The position numbers and the translations under genes are program-made. A stretch of DNA of 64,000 nucleotides, taken from NCBI RefSeq assembly GCF_005503145.1, contig NZ_SCNV01000012.1, positions 98,317 through 162,316 of the forward strand, written 5' to 3'. The first letter of the stretch is position 1; every line of letters starts with the position of its first letter. This stretch comes from Burkholderia sp. 4M9327F10 (lineage in GTDB: Bacteria; Pseudomonadota; Gammaproteobacteria; Burkholderiales; Burkholderiaceae). Shown in pieces: positions 30,001 to 38,085 of this stretch. The notes below the pieces were generated by a model. It worked only from the letters and a program-made list of their open reading frames with translations, was not told the DNA's origin and did not search any database.

Positions 30001-30220
30001 TCCGGTCCTGATGACCGCGCTTGCCATGATCATCGGGATGATTCCGATGGCCCTCGGTATGGGTGACGGCGGCGAGCAGAACGCTCCGTTAGGGCGGGCG
30101 GTGATCGGCGGTCTGATGTTCGCCACGTTCTCGACCTTGCTTTTCGTTCCTTCCGTTTTCGCGCTCCTGCACAGGAAGCGTCCCCAACACACTGCCGAAG
30201 CTCCGGCACTTGGAGAATGA
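27053..30220 (+). CDS. RND efflux transporter, inner-membrane permease
   Basis: 1055 residues, the usual RND size, with twelve predicted membrane helices in two halves. It begins MWIVNIALRRPLTFIVAA. Helix 4 has GILVDDATVTIENI with the proton-relay pair Asp401-Asp402. In helix 10, where AcrB has Lys940 before NAILIVEF, this protein reads ATANSILLVSF, so the relay lysine is absent. It therefore belongs to a divergent RND subgroup and not to the AcrB/MexB core; substrate not predictable. AGGTGA lies about 9 bp before the ATG. The gene order permease-adaptor-outer-membrane factor differs from acrAB-type operons. Confidence 0.9.
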   Translation: MWIVNIALRRPLTFIVAAILILVATPFVLLRMPTDIFPEIDIPVVSIIWSYNGLDATDMAQRIVTVSERSLTTTVNDIDHIESSSLAGVGVIKLYLRPDASVPMAVAQAVANVQQTLRVLPPGITAPLVIKYSASSVPIIQLGLSSDTLSEQQLNDLGMNFLRPQLVTIPGTAIPYPYGGKARVIAVDLDTPALLAKNMTPADVVNAVTAQNLILPSGTAKLGSTEYQVDVNGAPEAISELNSIPVSTKNGSTTYLSEVAHVRDGFSPQTNVVRQDGRRGVLQPVLKNGGASTLQIVSDLKKMLPLAEASLPKELRITPLFDQSVFVKSAITGVIREAVIAAALTAAMILMFLGSWRSTVIIAVSIPLSILSSIIMLSICGQTINLMTLGGLALAVGILVDDATVTIENIERHLHLGTPLEEAILTGAGEIAVPALVSTLCICIVFVPMFFLSGVAKFLFVPLAEAVVFAMIASYILSRTLVPTLVKYLMANASHHAANPTPNLFHRLQGRFEAGFERLRTGYVAVLQAVLARRSMFVTIFLGLCIASCGLFLTLGRDFFPSVDSGQIRLHMRGPTGMRIEETAKLADEVEGTIRQVIPPSDLDTILDNIGLPVSGINLAYSNGGTIGNSDAEILIALKEGKHGNTRDYVRTLRAELAKKYPGAEFFFQPADMVTQILNFGSPAAIDVQFSGNDPVKLRSIANDLSYQMHKIPGAVDVHVYQLDNNPGLGLHMDRTQIQQVGLSATDVAENMLDSLSGSFQTSPSFWLSKNGVVYNVAVQSPQYRINTLDDLLRTPVAHAGSGYPTQLLANLVQVKPEIQPAVVTHYNITPTIDIYADVDGRDLGSVSGQIQKLIKQVQPTLPRGARVTLRGQVQTMNSSFLALGVGLVMAILLVYLLIVVNFQTWVDAFIIITALPAALAGIAWMLFFTETTLSVPALMGAIMTMGVATANSILLVSFARERMAAGCDALTAAYEAGATRIRPVLMTALAMIIGMIPMALGMGDGGEQNAPLGRAVIGGLMFATFSTLLFVPSVFALLHRKRPQHTAEAPALGE

Positions 30221-30222
30221 CC

Positions 30223-31410
30223 ATGTCCAGTACCCGTGATCCCGTTGTACCGGCGTCCAGTCGCGATGCCGCGTCGGATAAACCTGATTCGACTGCTGTA
30301 AAACGCGCTTCGAAAATCGCAGTGATGGTGGCCGTTGCATTCGCGCTGTTAGGCGCGAGAACGATCTGGGATCGTTCGGCACACGCCAACGCGTTGGAGA
30401 AAACGGCTGTCGAGAGCTCGAAACAATACGTGACTGCGGTCATGCCGAAAGCCGGACCGGATGACCAGGCGGTCACGCTGCCCGGCACGCTGATGGGCGA
30501 AACGGAGTCGCCGATCTATGCCCAAAGCACGGGTTATATCGCGCATTGGTACAAGGACATTGGCGATACGGTCAAGCAAGGGGATCTGCTGGCGAGCGTC
30601 GATACGCCTGAAGTGGACCGCGAGCTGAGCGCGGCGCAAGCGGCGCGTGAGCAGGTCAAGGCACGGCTCGATCTCGCGAGCATTTCGGCCAAACGCTGGG
30701 AAACCTTGCGTTCGCACGACGCGGTATCCCAGCAGGAACTCGACGAACGGCAGAGCGCGCTGACCCAGGCGCAGGCCGATCTCGATGCGGCAAACGCGAA
30801 TGTCGGGCGGCTCCAGGAGCTCGAACACTTCAAAAGCATTGTTGCGCCGTTTGCCGGCGTGATTACGCGGCGCAACATCGACGTGGGGGCGTTGGTCGAT
30901 TCAGACGCGCAAGGGCCGGGCAAGGAACTGTTCATGCTTGCCAAGACCGACGTTCTGAAAACTTATGTGTACGTGCCCGAGGCTTACTCGCAGCGAATCA
31001 AAACGGGCGATCGCGTGCGCGTCACGCTTGCCGAACTGCCGGGCAAGACCTTCTACGGGACCGTCGCGCGCACCGCCGATGCGATCGATACGGTCACGCG
31101 CTCCATGCAGATCGAAGTCGACCTGCCCAACCCGGACGGCGTGCTGAAGCCCGGCGCCTACGCTGACGTGCAACTGAATCTGCCATCGTCCGGCGCCGTC
31201 GTGATCCCCGCCAATACCTTGCTGTTCCGCGCAGAGGGACTGCGTGTGGCAGTGATCGGCGCCGACGGCACGGTTCATCTGAAAGCGGTGACGGTGGGAG
31301 AAGACTACGGCACCACGCTGCAGATTACCCAGGGCGTGAATGCCACCGACCGTCTGGTGCTCAATCCTCCTGATTCGCTCGAGGATGGCCAGCATGTCTC
31401 GGTCCGCTAA
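30223..31410 (+). CDS. RND periplasmic adaptor (membrane fusion protein)
   Basis: 395 residues from ATG 30223. GGAG at 30212-30215 gives 7-bp spacing to this ATG, but only 1 bp to the ATG at 30217 that overlaps the permease stop. It has an N-terminal membrane anchor (KIAVMVAVAFALLGARTIW), a lipoyl-like half (YIAHWYKDIGDTVKQGDLLA), a coiled-coil hairpin at about 125-190 and beta-barrel and membrane-proximal domains (DAIDTVTRSMQIEVDLPNPDGVLKPG split across 290-320). There is no lipobox. It links the permease to the outer-membrane channel encoded next. Confidence 0.9.
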   Translation: MSSTRDPVVPASSRDAASDKPDSTAVKRASKIAVMVAVAFALLGARTIWDRSAHANALEKTAVESSKQYVTAVMPKAGPDDQAVTLPGTLMGETESPIYAQSTGYIAHWYKDIGDTVKQGDLLASVDTPEVDRELSAAQAAREQVKARLDLASISAKRWETLRSHDAVSQQELDERQSALTQAQADLDAANANVGRLQELEHFKSIVAPFAGVITRRNIDVGALVDSDAQGPGKELFMLAKTDVLKTYVYVPEAYSQRIKTGDRVRVTLAELPGKTFYGTVARTADAIDTVTRSMQIEVDLPNPDGVLKPGAYADVQLNLPSSGAVVIPANTLLFRAEGLRVAVIGADGTVHLKAVTVGEDYGTTLQITQGVNATDRLVLNPPDSLEDGQHVSVR

Positions 31411-31419
31411 GGAGGCCTT

Positions 31420-32892
31420 ATGAAACAGTCTGTCAAACACGCGGTGTCACTGGCATTGGTCAGTGCCTGCATGGGCTGCGCCGTCGGCCCCGACTATGTC
31501 AAACCTGTCGTGGCTACCCCGGCAGCGTGGCATCCGGAGGCGCCGTGGCAGGCCGCCCAGCCTCAGGACGGCACGCTCCGGGGCGACTGGTGGACCCTCT
31601 ACGGCGATCCCGCGCTAAACGGCCTGGAGCAGAAGGCGGCTGCCGCCAATCCGACGCTGAAGGCCGCTCTCGAACACTACACGCAGAGCGAGGCCGAGCT
31701 TGGCGAGGTCAAATCCGCCGAGATGCCGTCTGTCGGCCTGGGGGCCGCGGCATCGCGCAGCCGGATTTCGGCAAACCGCCCGCTGCAGGACTATGCCACG
31801 CCCAATACCTCGACCGTTCAGAACGATATCCAGGTTGGCGTTCAGGCGAGCTATGAGCTCGATCTGTTTGGCCGGGTACGGCGCGAAGTGGAGGCATCCA
31901 AAGCCGACAGCGAGCAGTCCAGGGCGGACTATCAGAACATGGAGCTGGTGATAGCGGCAGAGGTCGCCACCACCTATTTCGAGGTCCGCGAACTGGACGA
32001 AGAAACGGCGGTGGTCGAGTCGACGGTGAAGTACGAGCAGGAAGCGCTCAAATTCGTCACCAGCCGGTATCACGATGGAGACGCGTCGGGTCTTGACCTG
32101 TCGCAGCAACAGGCGGAGCTCGACGCGACGACGACCCAGCGGGAACTGCTCGCCGAACAGAGGGCACGCGCGGAGCATGCGCTTGCAACGTTGACGGGCA
32201 CGCCCGCGCCGGAGTTCCAGCTGGCAGTGGGCTCGATGCCAACGAGCATTCCAGCCATTCCCGCCGGCATTCCTTCCGAACTGCTGCAGCGGCGTCCCGA
32301 CATCGCCGCGGCGGAGCGCGCAGTGGCGGCGGCCAATGCCAGGATCGGCGTTGCACGCAGCGCCTACTACCCGAACATCGTGCTGAGCCCGTCCATCGCA
32401 TTTGAGTCCGTTGCCGGCGGCTCGCTGTTCACCGCGTCGAGCCTGCTGTGGTCGCTCGGAGGCTCGGCCTTCGAGAACGTGTTTGAAGGCGGCAAGATCG
32501 TCGCCATGAACCGCTTTGCAGAAGCGGGATATCGCGCATCGGTGGACGACTATTCGGCCACCGTCCTGAAGGCGTTTCAGGAGGTTCAGGATGGCATGTC
32601 GAGCATGAGCTACCTGGGCAAGGCGGCTGACGAATCGGCCGCGGCGACCGGCAGTGCCGATCATGTGCTGTCTATCGCCACGGAGCGCTATAAGGACGGC
32701 CTGGCCAACTATCTCGACGTGATCGATGCGCAACAGGCGTTGCTGACCCAGCGACGCCTGAACACCACCATCCGCGGCGAACAGCTCGCTCAGAGCGTGT
32801 ATCTCATCAAGGCTTTGGGGGGAGGGTGGAGTGCGCCTGAGGCGAAGACGCAAGATGCGTCGCAAGGCACCGGCCACAACCCTGCGTCGTAA
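31420..32892 (+). CDS. RND outer-membrane factor, NodT/OprM family lipoprotein
   Basis: 490 residues with AAGGAGG 6 bp ahead of the ATG. The signal peptide ends SACMGCAVGPDYVKP; either cysteine could be lipidated, the AVGPDY that follows being typical of the NodT family. Two OEP repeats (helical hairpins) include YELDLFGRVRREVEASKAD and LLQRRPDIAAAERAVAAANARIGVARSAYYPN (split). It would form the TolC-like trimeric channel for the pump. Ends 11 bp before a 15-bp hairpin that closes the operon. Confidence 0.92.
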   Translation: MKQSVKHAVSLALVSACMGCAVGPDYVKPVVATPAAWHPEAPWQAAQPQDGTLRGDWWTLYGDPALNGLEQKAAAANPTLKAALEHYTQSEAELGEVKSAEMPSVGLGAAASRSRISANRPLQDYATPNTSTVQNDIQVGVQASYELDLFGRVRREVEASKADSEQSRADYQNMELVIAAEVATTYFEVRELDEETAVVESTVKYEQEALKFVTSRYHDGDASGLDLSQQQAELDATTTQRELLAEQRARAEHALATLTGTPAPEFQLAVGSMPTSIPAIPAGIPSELLQRRPDIAAAERAVAAANARIGVARSAYYPNIVLSPSIAFESVAGGSLFTASSLLWSLGGSAFENVFEGGKIVAMNRFAEAGYRASVDDYSATVLKAFQEVQDGMSSMSYLGKAADESAAATGSADHVLSIATERYKDGLANYLDVIDAQQALLTQRRLNTTIRGEQLAQSVYLIKALGGGWSAPEAKTQDASQGTGHNPAS

Positions 32893-32902
32893 GTCAACCT
32901 GC

Positions 32903-32937
32903 AGCCAGCACCCAGGAGAGAATCCTGGGTGCTGGCT
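32903..32937. terminator. Perfect 15-bp hairpin between convergent genes
   Basis: AGCCAGCACCCAGGA (32903-32917) and its exact inverse (32923-32937) with a 5-nt loop. It lies 11 bp after the RND operon and 47 bp from the end of the convergent AraC gene. There is no T-run on either strand, so it probably acts as a bidirectional roadblock or 3'-end structure. Confidence 0.6.
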
Positions 32938-32983
32938 AAAACCAGCGCGATGCGGGTGGCGTGAGCCCCGGACGTTGCCAGGC

Positions 32984-33793
32984 TCAATCCGGTACCACGA
33001 GCGCTTCTTCTGCGTCTCGCAGCGTTTCATCGGGACGGAAGTCGCTCGGTGCTATCCCGAGTTCCCTGCGAAACATGTCGCTGAAGCTGCTTGGCCGGTA
33101 GCCGAGCGAGCGTGCCACCGAATTGACGGGCTGCCCGCCGGCGAGCTTCGAAACCGCAATAGCCAGTTGAACCTGGCGCCGCCACTCGGCAAACCCGACC
33201 CCTAGCGCCCGGGTGAACAGACGCGAAAGAGTGCGCACGCTCGCGCCGACCGACGCGGCGTGCTGCTCGAAGCTGATGCCGACCGACGGGTTCTCGATTA
33301 CCGCCCGGCACAGTACATCCAGGCGGCGGTCCGTCTGATCGGGCAAGGGAATTCGCAGCGAATAGCGCGCCGCGTGTCCCAGCTCCATGGCGGCGAAATG
33401 ATAGGCCGTTTTCAGGTACTCTTCGTCGCGCTCACGTTCGCGTTCTGCGATGGTGGTGATGAGCTCTCTCAGCAGGCCGTTAATCTCGAACACCTCGGAC
33501 TGCTTGCTCAGATGCTTGACGTTTTTTCCGTGCAGATAGATGTTGCGCATCTTGACCGCGCTCATCATGTGAATCGAGTGCACCGTTCCCGGCGGCAACC
33601 ATACCGCGCGCTGCGGCGGGACAACCAGTGCCTCCCGTCCAACCTCGACCCACATGACACCGGCGACCGCATAGAGTACCTGTGCCCAGGTGTGGGCATG
33701 CGGGTCGATCCGCAGCCCTTGAGGGTAGTGCTGCGCGAGGGAGTGACCTCGCCCAGGTTCGTCGTGCAGGTCGGGGGGCGTGGCTTGCGGCAT
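32984..33793 (-). CDS. AraC-family transcriptional regulator with cupin sensor
   Basis: 269 residues. The N-terminal cupin segment (HAHTWAQVLYAVAGVMWVEVG; RAVWLPPGTVHSI) is followed by a C-terminal AraC double helix-turn-helix: VRTLSRLFTRALGVGFAEWRR and VNSVARSLGYRPSSFSDMFRRELG. This NimR/YdeO-like layout often controls an adjacent transporter or enzyme. It is convergent to the RND operon and follows a LysR regulator by 14 bp on the same strand, so the two may be co-transcribed. Its target is not evident; the RND pump is a candidate. Confidence 0.88.
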   Translation of the reverse strand: MPQATPPDLHDEPGRGHSLAQHYPQGLRIDPHAHTWAQVLYAVAGVMWVEVGREALVVPPQRAVWLPPGTVHSIHMMSAVKMRNIYLHGKNVKHLSKQSEVFEINGLLRELITTIAERERERDEEYLKTAYHFAAMELGHAARYSLRIPLPDQTDRRLDVLCRAVIENPSVGISFEQHAASVGASVRTLSRLFTRALGVGFAEWRRQVQLAIAVSKLAGGQPVNSVARSLGYRPSSFSDMFRRELGIAPSDFRPDETLRDAEEALVVPD

Positions 33794-33807
33794 GGTCGGT
33801 CGTCTCG

Positions 33808-34740
33808 TCAGGCGGGAGCGAAATGTTCGGCAGCGACTTGAGGCTCGTCTGCCTTGCGGAAGTGTTCAACGGCGATTTCGATAAAGGCCTTGACCTTGAG
33901 CGAAAGGAACTTGCGGTTTGAATAAACAATGCGGAATTCGCGATCCGCGAGACGGTATTGCGGCATCAGCCGTATCAGCCGGCCCGCCCGAATGTCGTCG
34001 TCAACGAGGTAAGCCGACAGGGTGGCGATTCCCATTCCGGCAAGCACGCCTTCCCGGACCATCCCAACGTTGTTGGTGATAAGCGCGGCCTTGGGGTGGA
34101 CGGCAATCTCGGTGCCGTCCGCATCCTGAAACGTCACTTCCTCACTGCTGTGTTCGGTGCGAAACGCGATATAGGGGTGCTGTGCCAGATCGGCCGGATG
34201 AGACGGTGCGCCATGCTTCTCGATATAAGCGGGGGCCGCACACGTGTAGAAGTCGGTCGAGGTCAGATGACGCGACACGAGACTCTGCCCTGTGACACGC
34301 CGTGCCGGGAGAATGCCCAGATCGAACTCTTCCTCGATCAGGTCGACCGAGCGGTCGGCAAGCACAAGATCGATCACGATGTCCGGGTAGGCGCGCTGGT
34401 AGGCCGCGAGCACGGGCGACAGCTTGCGTATCGCAAAGAGCGCGGGGGCGACGAGGCGCAGTTTCCCGGTCGTGGAAACCGAATTGGCGGACAGCATCAG
34501 ATAGGTTTCGTCGAGTTCGCCGAGGATTTGCCGGCACCGGTCCAGATAGATCCGGCCTGCTTCGGTCAGCGACATCTTGCGTGTGGTTCGCTGAAGCAAC
34601 CGGGTTCCCAGGTGTTCCTCGAGTTCGGCGAGTGCCCGGCTGATGCGAGGCACCGCTATATCGAGCGACTCTGAGGCGCGCACAAAGCTGTTGAGCTCCG
34701 CGACCTTGGTAAACATCCGCATCGAATTCACGATGTCCAC
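33808..34740 (-). CDS. LysR-family transcriptional regulator
   Basis: 310 residues from GTG 34740, which has AGGAG 7 bp upstream; a longer frame to 34827 has no ribosome site and the family N-terminus starts here (MDIVNSMRMFTKVAEL). The winged helix SFVRASESLDIAVPRISRAL is followed by a LysR substrate domain. This is the DsdC/CrgA-like group common in Burkholderia. It is transcribed divergently from the acetoacetate decarboxylase gene, which it probably regulates. The gap holds a perfect 9-bp inverted repeat at 34956-34977. Confidence 0.88.
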   Translation of the reverse strand: MDIVNSMRMFTKVAELNSFVRASESLDIAVPRISRALAELEEHLGTRLLQRTTRKMSLTEAGRIYLDRCRQILGELDETYLMLSANSVSTTGKLRLVAPALFAIRKLSPVLAAYQRAYPDIVIDLVLADRSVDLIEEEFDLGILPARRVTGQSLVSRHLTSTDFYTCAAPAYIEKHGAPSHPADLAQHPYIAFRTEHSSEEVTFQDADGTEIAVHPKAALITNNVGMVREGVLAGMGIATLSAYLVDDDIRAGRLIRLMPQYRLADREFRIVYSNRKFLSLKVKAFIEIAVEHFRKADEPQVAAEHFAPA

Positions 34741-35108
34741 GGCATTTCTCCTGATGTTTGGCGACTGGTTATGCACCGCTACTGTCAGGTAGAACCTTAA
34801 CCAATCATTTCCCAGTTGAATGGTCAATGGCTTTCGAATATCGGACAGCCTGCACCGCTGGCCGCGCGGACGCCACCGGCGACAGACGTTGACCGAAATT
34901 CGAAATCAGTTGTCGTGCCTGTCTTCTCCCAGGAAATAGCATGGGAGTGAGTTTGAACGCGCAACGAATTGCGCGTTTCCGGTCAAAGTTCCGGCGCCGG
35001 TGTTGCATTTTAGGCAATGGTGTTTTGAGAAACCGCAGTTCGTGCCGCGTGATGATTCCCTCTAACATTGCACCGGCGCGGCATGCGCTGTTAGCTAAAA
35101 GGAGTTTC
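34741..35108. promoter_or_regulatory. Divergent LysR/adc control region
   Basis: About 368 bp with no gene. It holds AACGCGCAA (34956-34964) and its inverse TTGCGCGTT (34969-34977) around a 4-nt loop, a strong candidate for a regulator site or hairpin. LysR targets (T-N11-A) cannot be pinned down by eye. The adc ribosome site AAAAGGAG lies at 35097-35104. Confidence 0.5.
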
Positions 35109-35903
35109 ATGAACCTCGCTTCGATCCGCAAAGACGCCTTTGCGATGCCCGTTCACAACCCAGCTTATCCCCGCCCGCCGTACCGTTTCATCAATCGGGA
35201 ATATTTCATCATTTCCTATGAGACCGATTTCGACGCGCTGCGCGCCATCGTGCCGGAGCCGCTGATTCCTGAAAACAATCTCGTGCATTACGAGTTCATC
35301 CGCATGCCGGACTCGTCGGGATTCGGCGACTACACCGAAAGCGGCCAGGTCATCTCGGTGCGCGACCAGCAAGGGCGCCTCAGCAACTACACGCATTCCA
35401 TGTATCTCGATGACGAAGGCCCGATCGCCGGCGGCCGCGAGATCTGGGGTTTTCCGAAAAAGCTGGCGAAGCCCACCCTAGGCGTCGACGGCAACGACAC
35501 GCTGCTCGGCACGCTCGACTACGGCACCCAGCGCATTGCCACCGGCACGATGGGCTTCAAGCATGTGCCGCTCGACATCGAAGCCGAACGCAGGAAGCTC
35601 GCGGACACCCCCAACTACCTGTTGAAAGTCATCCCGCACGTGGACGGCTCGGCCCGCGTGTGCGAGCTGGTGCGTTTCTTCCTGCGCGACGTCAGCGTGC
35701 TCGGCGCATGGTCGGGTCCGGCCGCGCTCGAACTGCATCCGCATGCGCTCGCGCCGGTCGCCGATCTGCCGGTGAAGCGCGTAGTGGGCGCGCGGCATGT
35801 GATCGCCAATCTCACGCTGGATATCGGCGAGGTTGCGCTCGACTATCTCGCCGCTGAAGAGACGGACTCAAGCGAAAACGTGAAGCTCGCAGTCAATCTG
35901 TAA
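35109..35903 (+). CDS. adc: Acetoacetate decarboxylase
   Basis: 264 residues from ATG 35109, preceded by AAAAGGAG. The sequence fits the Adc family: the Schiff-base lysine is in GFPKKLAKP (Lys117/118, matching Lys115/116 of Clostridium Adc), and the acidic residues Glu61 (VHYEFIR) and Glu77 (YTESG) are at the expected places. It converts acetoacetate to acetone and CO2. It is followed 32 bp on by 3-hydroxybutyrate dehydrogenase and then a patatin, a set that handles ketone bodies probably derived from polyhydroxybutyrate. Divergent LysR is the probable regulator. Confidence 0.92.
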   Translation: MNLASIRKDAFAMPVHNPAYPRPPYRFINREYFIISYETDFDALRAIVPEPLIPENNLVHYEFIRMPDSSGFGDYTESGQVISVRDQQGRLSNYTHSMYLDDEGPIAGGREIWGFPKKLAKPTLGVDGNDTLLGTLDYGTQRIATGTMGFKHVPLDIEAERRKLADTPNYLLKVIPHVDGSARVCELVRFFLRDVSVLGAWSGPAALELHPHALAPVADLPVKRVVGARHVIANLTLDIGEVALDYLAAEETDSSENVKLAVNL

Positions 35904-35935
35904 CGATCCCTCAACCCGAAGGCAAGGAAAACAAC

Positions 35936-36718
35936 ATGTCGTTGAATCATAAAGTCGCGCTCGTCACCGGTGCAGCAAGCGGTATTGGCGAGCAGTGTGC
36001 ACGCAAGCTCGCGAGCCTCGGCGCCGCTGTGGTCATCGCCGATCTGAATCTCGAGAACGCGCAGAAGGTAGCCAGCAGCATCGTCGCAGCGGGCGGCAAA
36101 GCGATCGCGGTCGCCATGGATGTCACGAACGAAGAAGCGGTCAATAGCGGCATCGAACGCGCGGTGCAGGAACTGGGCAGCCTCGATGTGCTGGTCTCGA
36201 ATGCGGGCATCCAGATCGTCGCTCCCATTGAGGATTACGCGTTCTCCGACTGGAAGAAGATGCTGGCGATCCACCTGGACGGCGCCTTCCTCACCACCAA
36301 AGCCGCGATCAAACATATGTACGCAGGCGGCAAGGGCGGCTCGATTGTCTATATGGGCTCGGTGCACTCGCATGAGGCATCGAAGCTGAAGTCGGCCTAT
36401 GTGACGGCCAAGCATGGCCTGCTTGGCCTCGCCCGTGTGGTCGCGAAGGAAGGCGGACCGCGTGGCGTGCGCGCGAACGTCGTGTGCCCGGGCTTTGTGC
36501 GCACCCCGCTCGTCGACAAGCAGATTCCTGAGCAGGCCAGGGCACTTGGCATCTCCGAGGACGAGGTTGTCAGGAATGTGATGCTCAAGGAAACCGTCGA
36601 CGGTGAATTCACCACCGTTGAAGACGTCGCCAATACGGTGGCGTTTCTCGCCGGCTTCGAATCGTCTGCGCTGACCGGGCAGTCGGTGATCGTCAGCCAC
36701 GGCTGGGCTATGCAATAA
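35936..36718 (+). CDS. bdhA: 3-hydroxybutyrate dehydrogenase
   Basis: 260-residue SDR with [15 protein letters not shown] (NAD-binding), [37 protein letters not shown] (Ser, Tyr-X3-Lys) and the C-terminal SHGWAMQ usual in bacterial HBDH. It interconverts D-3-hydroxybutyrate and acetoacetate with NAD, linking polyhydroxybutyrate breakdown to the acetoacetate used by Adc. AAGGAAAAC precedes the start. Middle gene of a three-gene operon. Confidence 0.92.
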   Translation: MSLNHKVALVTGAASGIGEQCARKLASLGAAVVIADLNLENAQKVASSIVAAGGKAIAVAMDVTNEEAVNSGIERAVQELGSLDVLVSNAGIQIVAPIEDYAFSDWKKMLAIHLDGAFLTTKAAIKHMYAGGKGGSIVYMGSVHSHEASKLKSAYVTAKHGLLGLARVVAKEGGPRGVRANVVCPGFVRTPLVDKQIPEQARALGISEDEVVRNVMLKETVDGEFTTVEDVANTVAFLAGFESSALTGQSVIVSHGWAMQ

Positions 36719-36728
36719 GGAGGCGCGC

Positions 36729-37982
36729 ATGCGCAGCAGCACAACAAGAACTAACGGGCAGCCGGATGCGTTTGTGCTGCCGCGCTACGACGAAATTGCC
36801 CTGGTGCTTCAGGGCGGCGGTGCGCTCGGCTCTTATCAGGCCGGCGTCTATGAAGGCCTCGCCGAGGCCGGCGTGCAACCGAACTGGATCGCCGGGGTGT
36901 CGATCGGCGCGCTGAACACCGCGATCATTGCCGGCAACGCGCCGGAGCAACGCGTGGAAGCGTTGCGCGGCTTCTGGAATTCGATCTGCCATCCGCTCGA
37001 CTGGCTCGGCGGCCTGGGCGCGTGGACCTTGCCCGCACTCGGCTTGCCGGATCTCGCGCGCAAGTGGGGCAGTATGTGGGCGGCCGGGCGCGCGCTGACC
37101 GAGGGCCAGCCGGGCTTTTTCTCGCCGCGCGTGCCGTTGCCGCTGGCAGGTTTCGGCAAGCAGAACCCCAACGTGGTCAGTTACTACGACACGGCCGAGC
37201 TGAAGGAAACGCTGCTGAAGTTTGCCGACTTCGACCGTATCAACGACGGCGACACGCGCGTTTCAGTAGGCGCGGTCAACGTGCGCACCGGCAACCTGGT
37301 GTATTTCGACAACACGAAAATGCGTCTGCAACCCGAGCATTTCATGGCGTCGGGCGCGCTGCCGCCGGGCTTCCCGGCCGTCGAGATCGACGGCGAGTAC
37401 TACTGGGACGGCGGTCTCGTGTCCAACACACCGCTCACCGAAGTGCTGCGCGACGCCGACCACAAGGACGCGCTGGTGTTTCAGGTGGACCTGTGGAGCG
37501 CAAGAGGCAATGCGCCGGGTGATTTCGCCGACGTCTCAGAACGGGCCAAAGACATCCAGTACTCTAGCCGCACGCGGGCCATCACCAGCATGCTCGCGGA
37601 TCGCCAGAAACACGCACGCTTTATCAAGGAGCTGCTGGCGCACGTTCCGGCCGATCTGCTTCGGACCGATCCGCTATTCCGTCTCGCCGAAGAGGCGGCC
37701 GACGGCAGCGCGATCAATGTCGTGCATCTGATCTACAAGAACAAACCGTATGAAGGGCACTACAAGGACTACGAGTTCAGCGTCGACACCATGCGGGAGC
37801 ACTGGGAAAGCGGTCTCGAGGACATCCGCGATTCGTTTGCCCACCGGGAATGGTTCGACGTGCCGACCCGCGAGCAGGGTTTCGTGACGCATGACGTGCA
37901 TCGCCGGCTCGGTTCCGTGCCGCAGTCCGACCGCGAGATGCCTGAATTGCCTCTCGAAGTGGAGCGAAAAGCCGCTGCCTGA
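36729..37982 (+). CDS. Patatin-like phospholipase
   Basis: 417 residues, AAGGAGG before the ATG. The patatin core has the oxyanion loop QGGGALGSYQAG, the nucleophile GVSIGAL and the Asp-Gly-Gly dyad (YWDGGLVSNTP). A C-terminal DUF3734-type region (KPYEGHYKDYEFS) is typical of the soluble bacterial patatins found beside 3-hydroxybutyrate dehydrogenase. It starts 10 bp after bdhA. It may release acyl chains from phospholipid or act on polyhydroxybutyrate granules; the substrate is not determined by sequence. Confidence 0.9.
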   Translation: MRSSTTRTNGQPDAFVLPRYDEIALVLQGGGALGSYQAGVYEGLAEAGVQPNWIAGVSIGALNTAIIAGNAPEQRVEALRGFWNSICHPLDWLGGLGAWTLPALGLPDLARKWGSMWAAGRALTEGQPGFFSPRVPLPLAGFGKQNPNVVSYYDTAELKETLLKFADFDRINDGDTRVSVGAVNVRTGNLVYFDNTKMRLQPEHFMASGALPPGFPAVEIDGEYYWDGGLVSNTPLTEVLRDADHKDALVFQVDLWSARGNAPGDFADVSERAKDIQYSSRTRAITSMLADRQKHARFIKELLAHVPADLLRTDPLFRLAEEAADGSAINVVHLIYKNKPYEGHYKDYEFSVDTMREHWESGLEDIRDSFAHREWFDVPTREQGFVTHDVHRRLGSVPQSDREMPELPLEVERKAAA

Positions 37983-38085
37983 ATAGCCACCCGAGTTGCC
38001 ACCTGAGATCGCGCATAGCCCAACCGGAGATATCATAGTCATAGTGGATGCCGCAGTTCCACACTAGGAATCGTTTCTCGATCTG

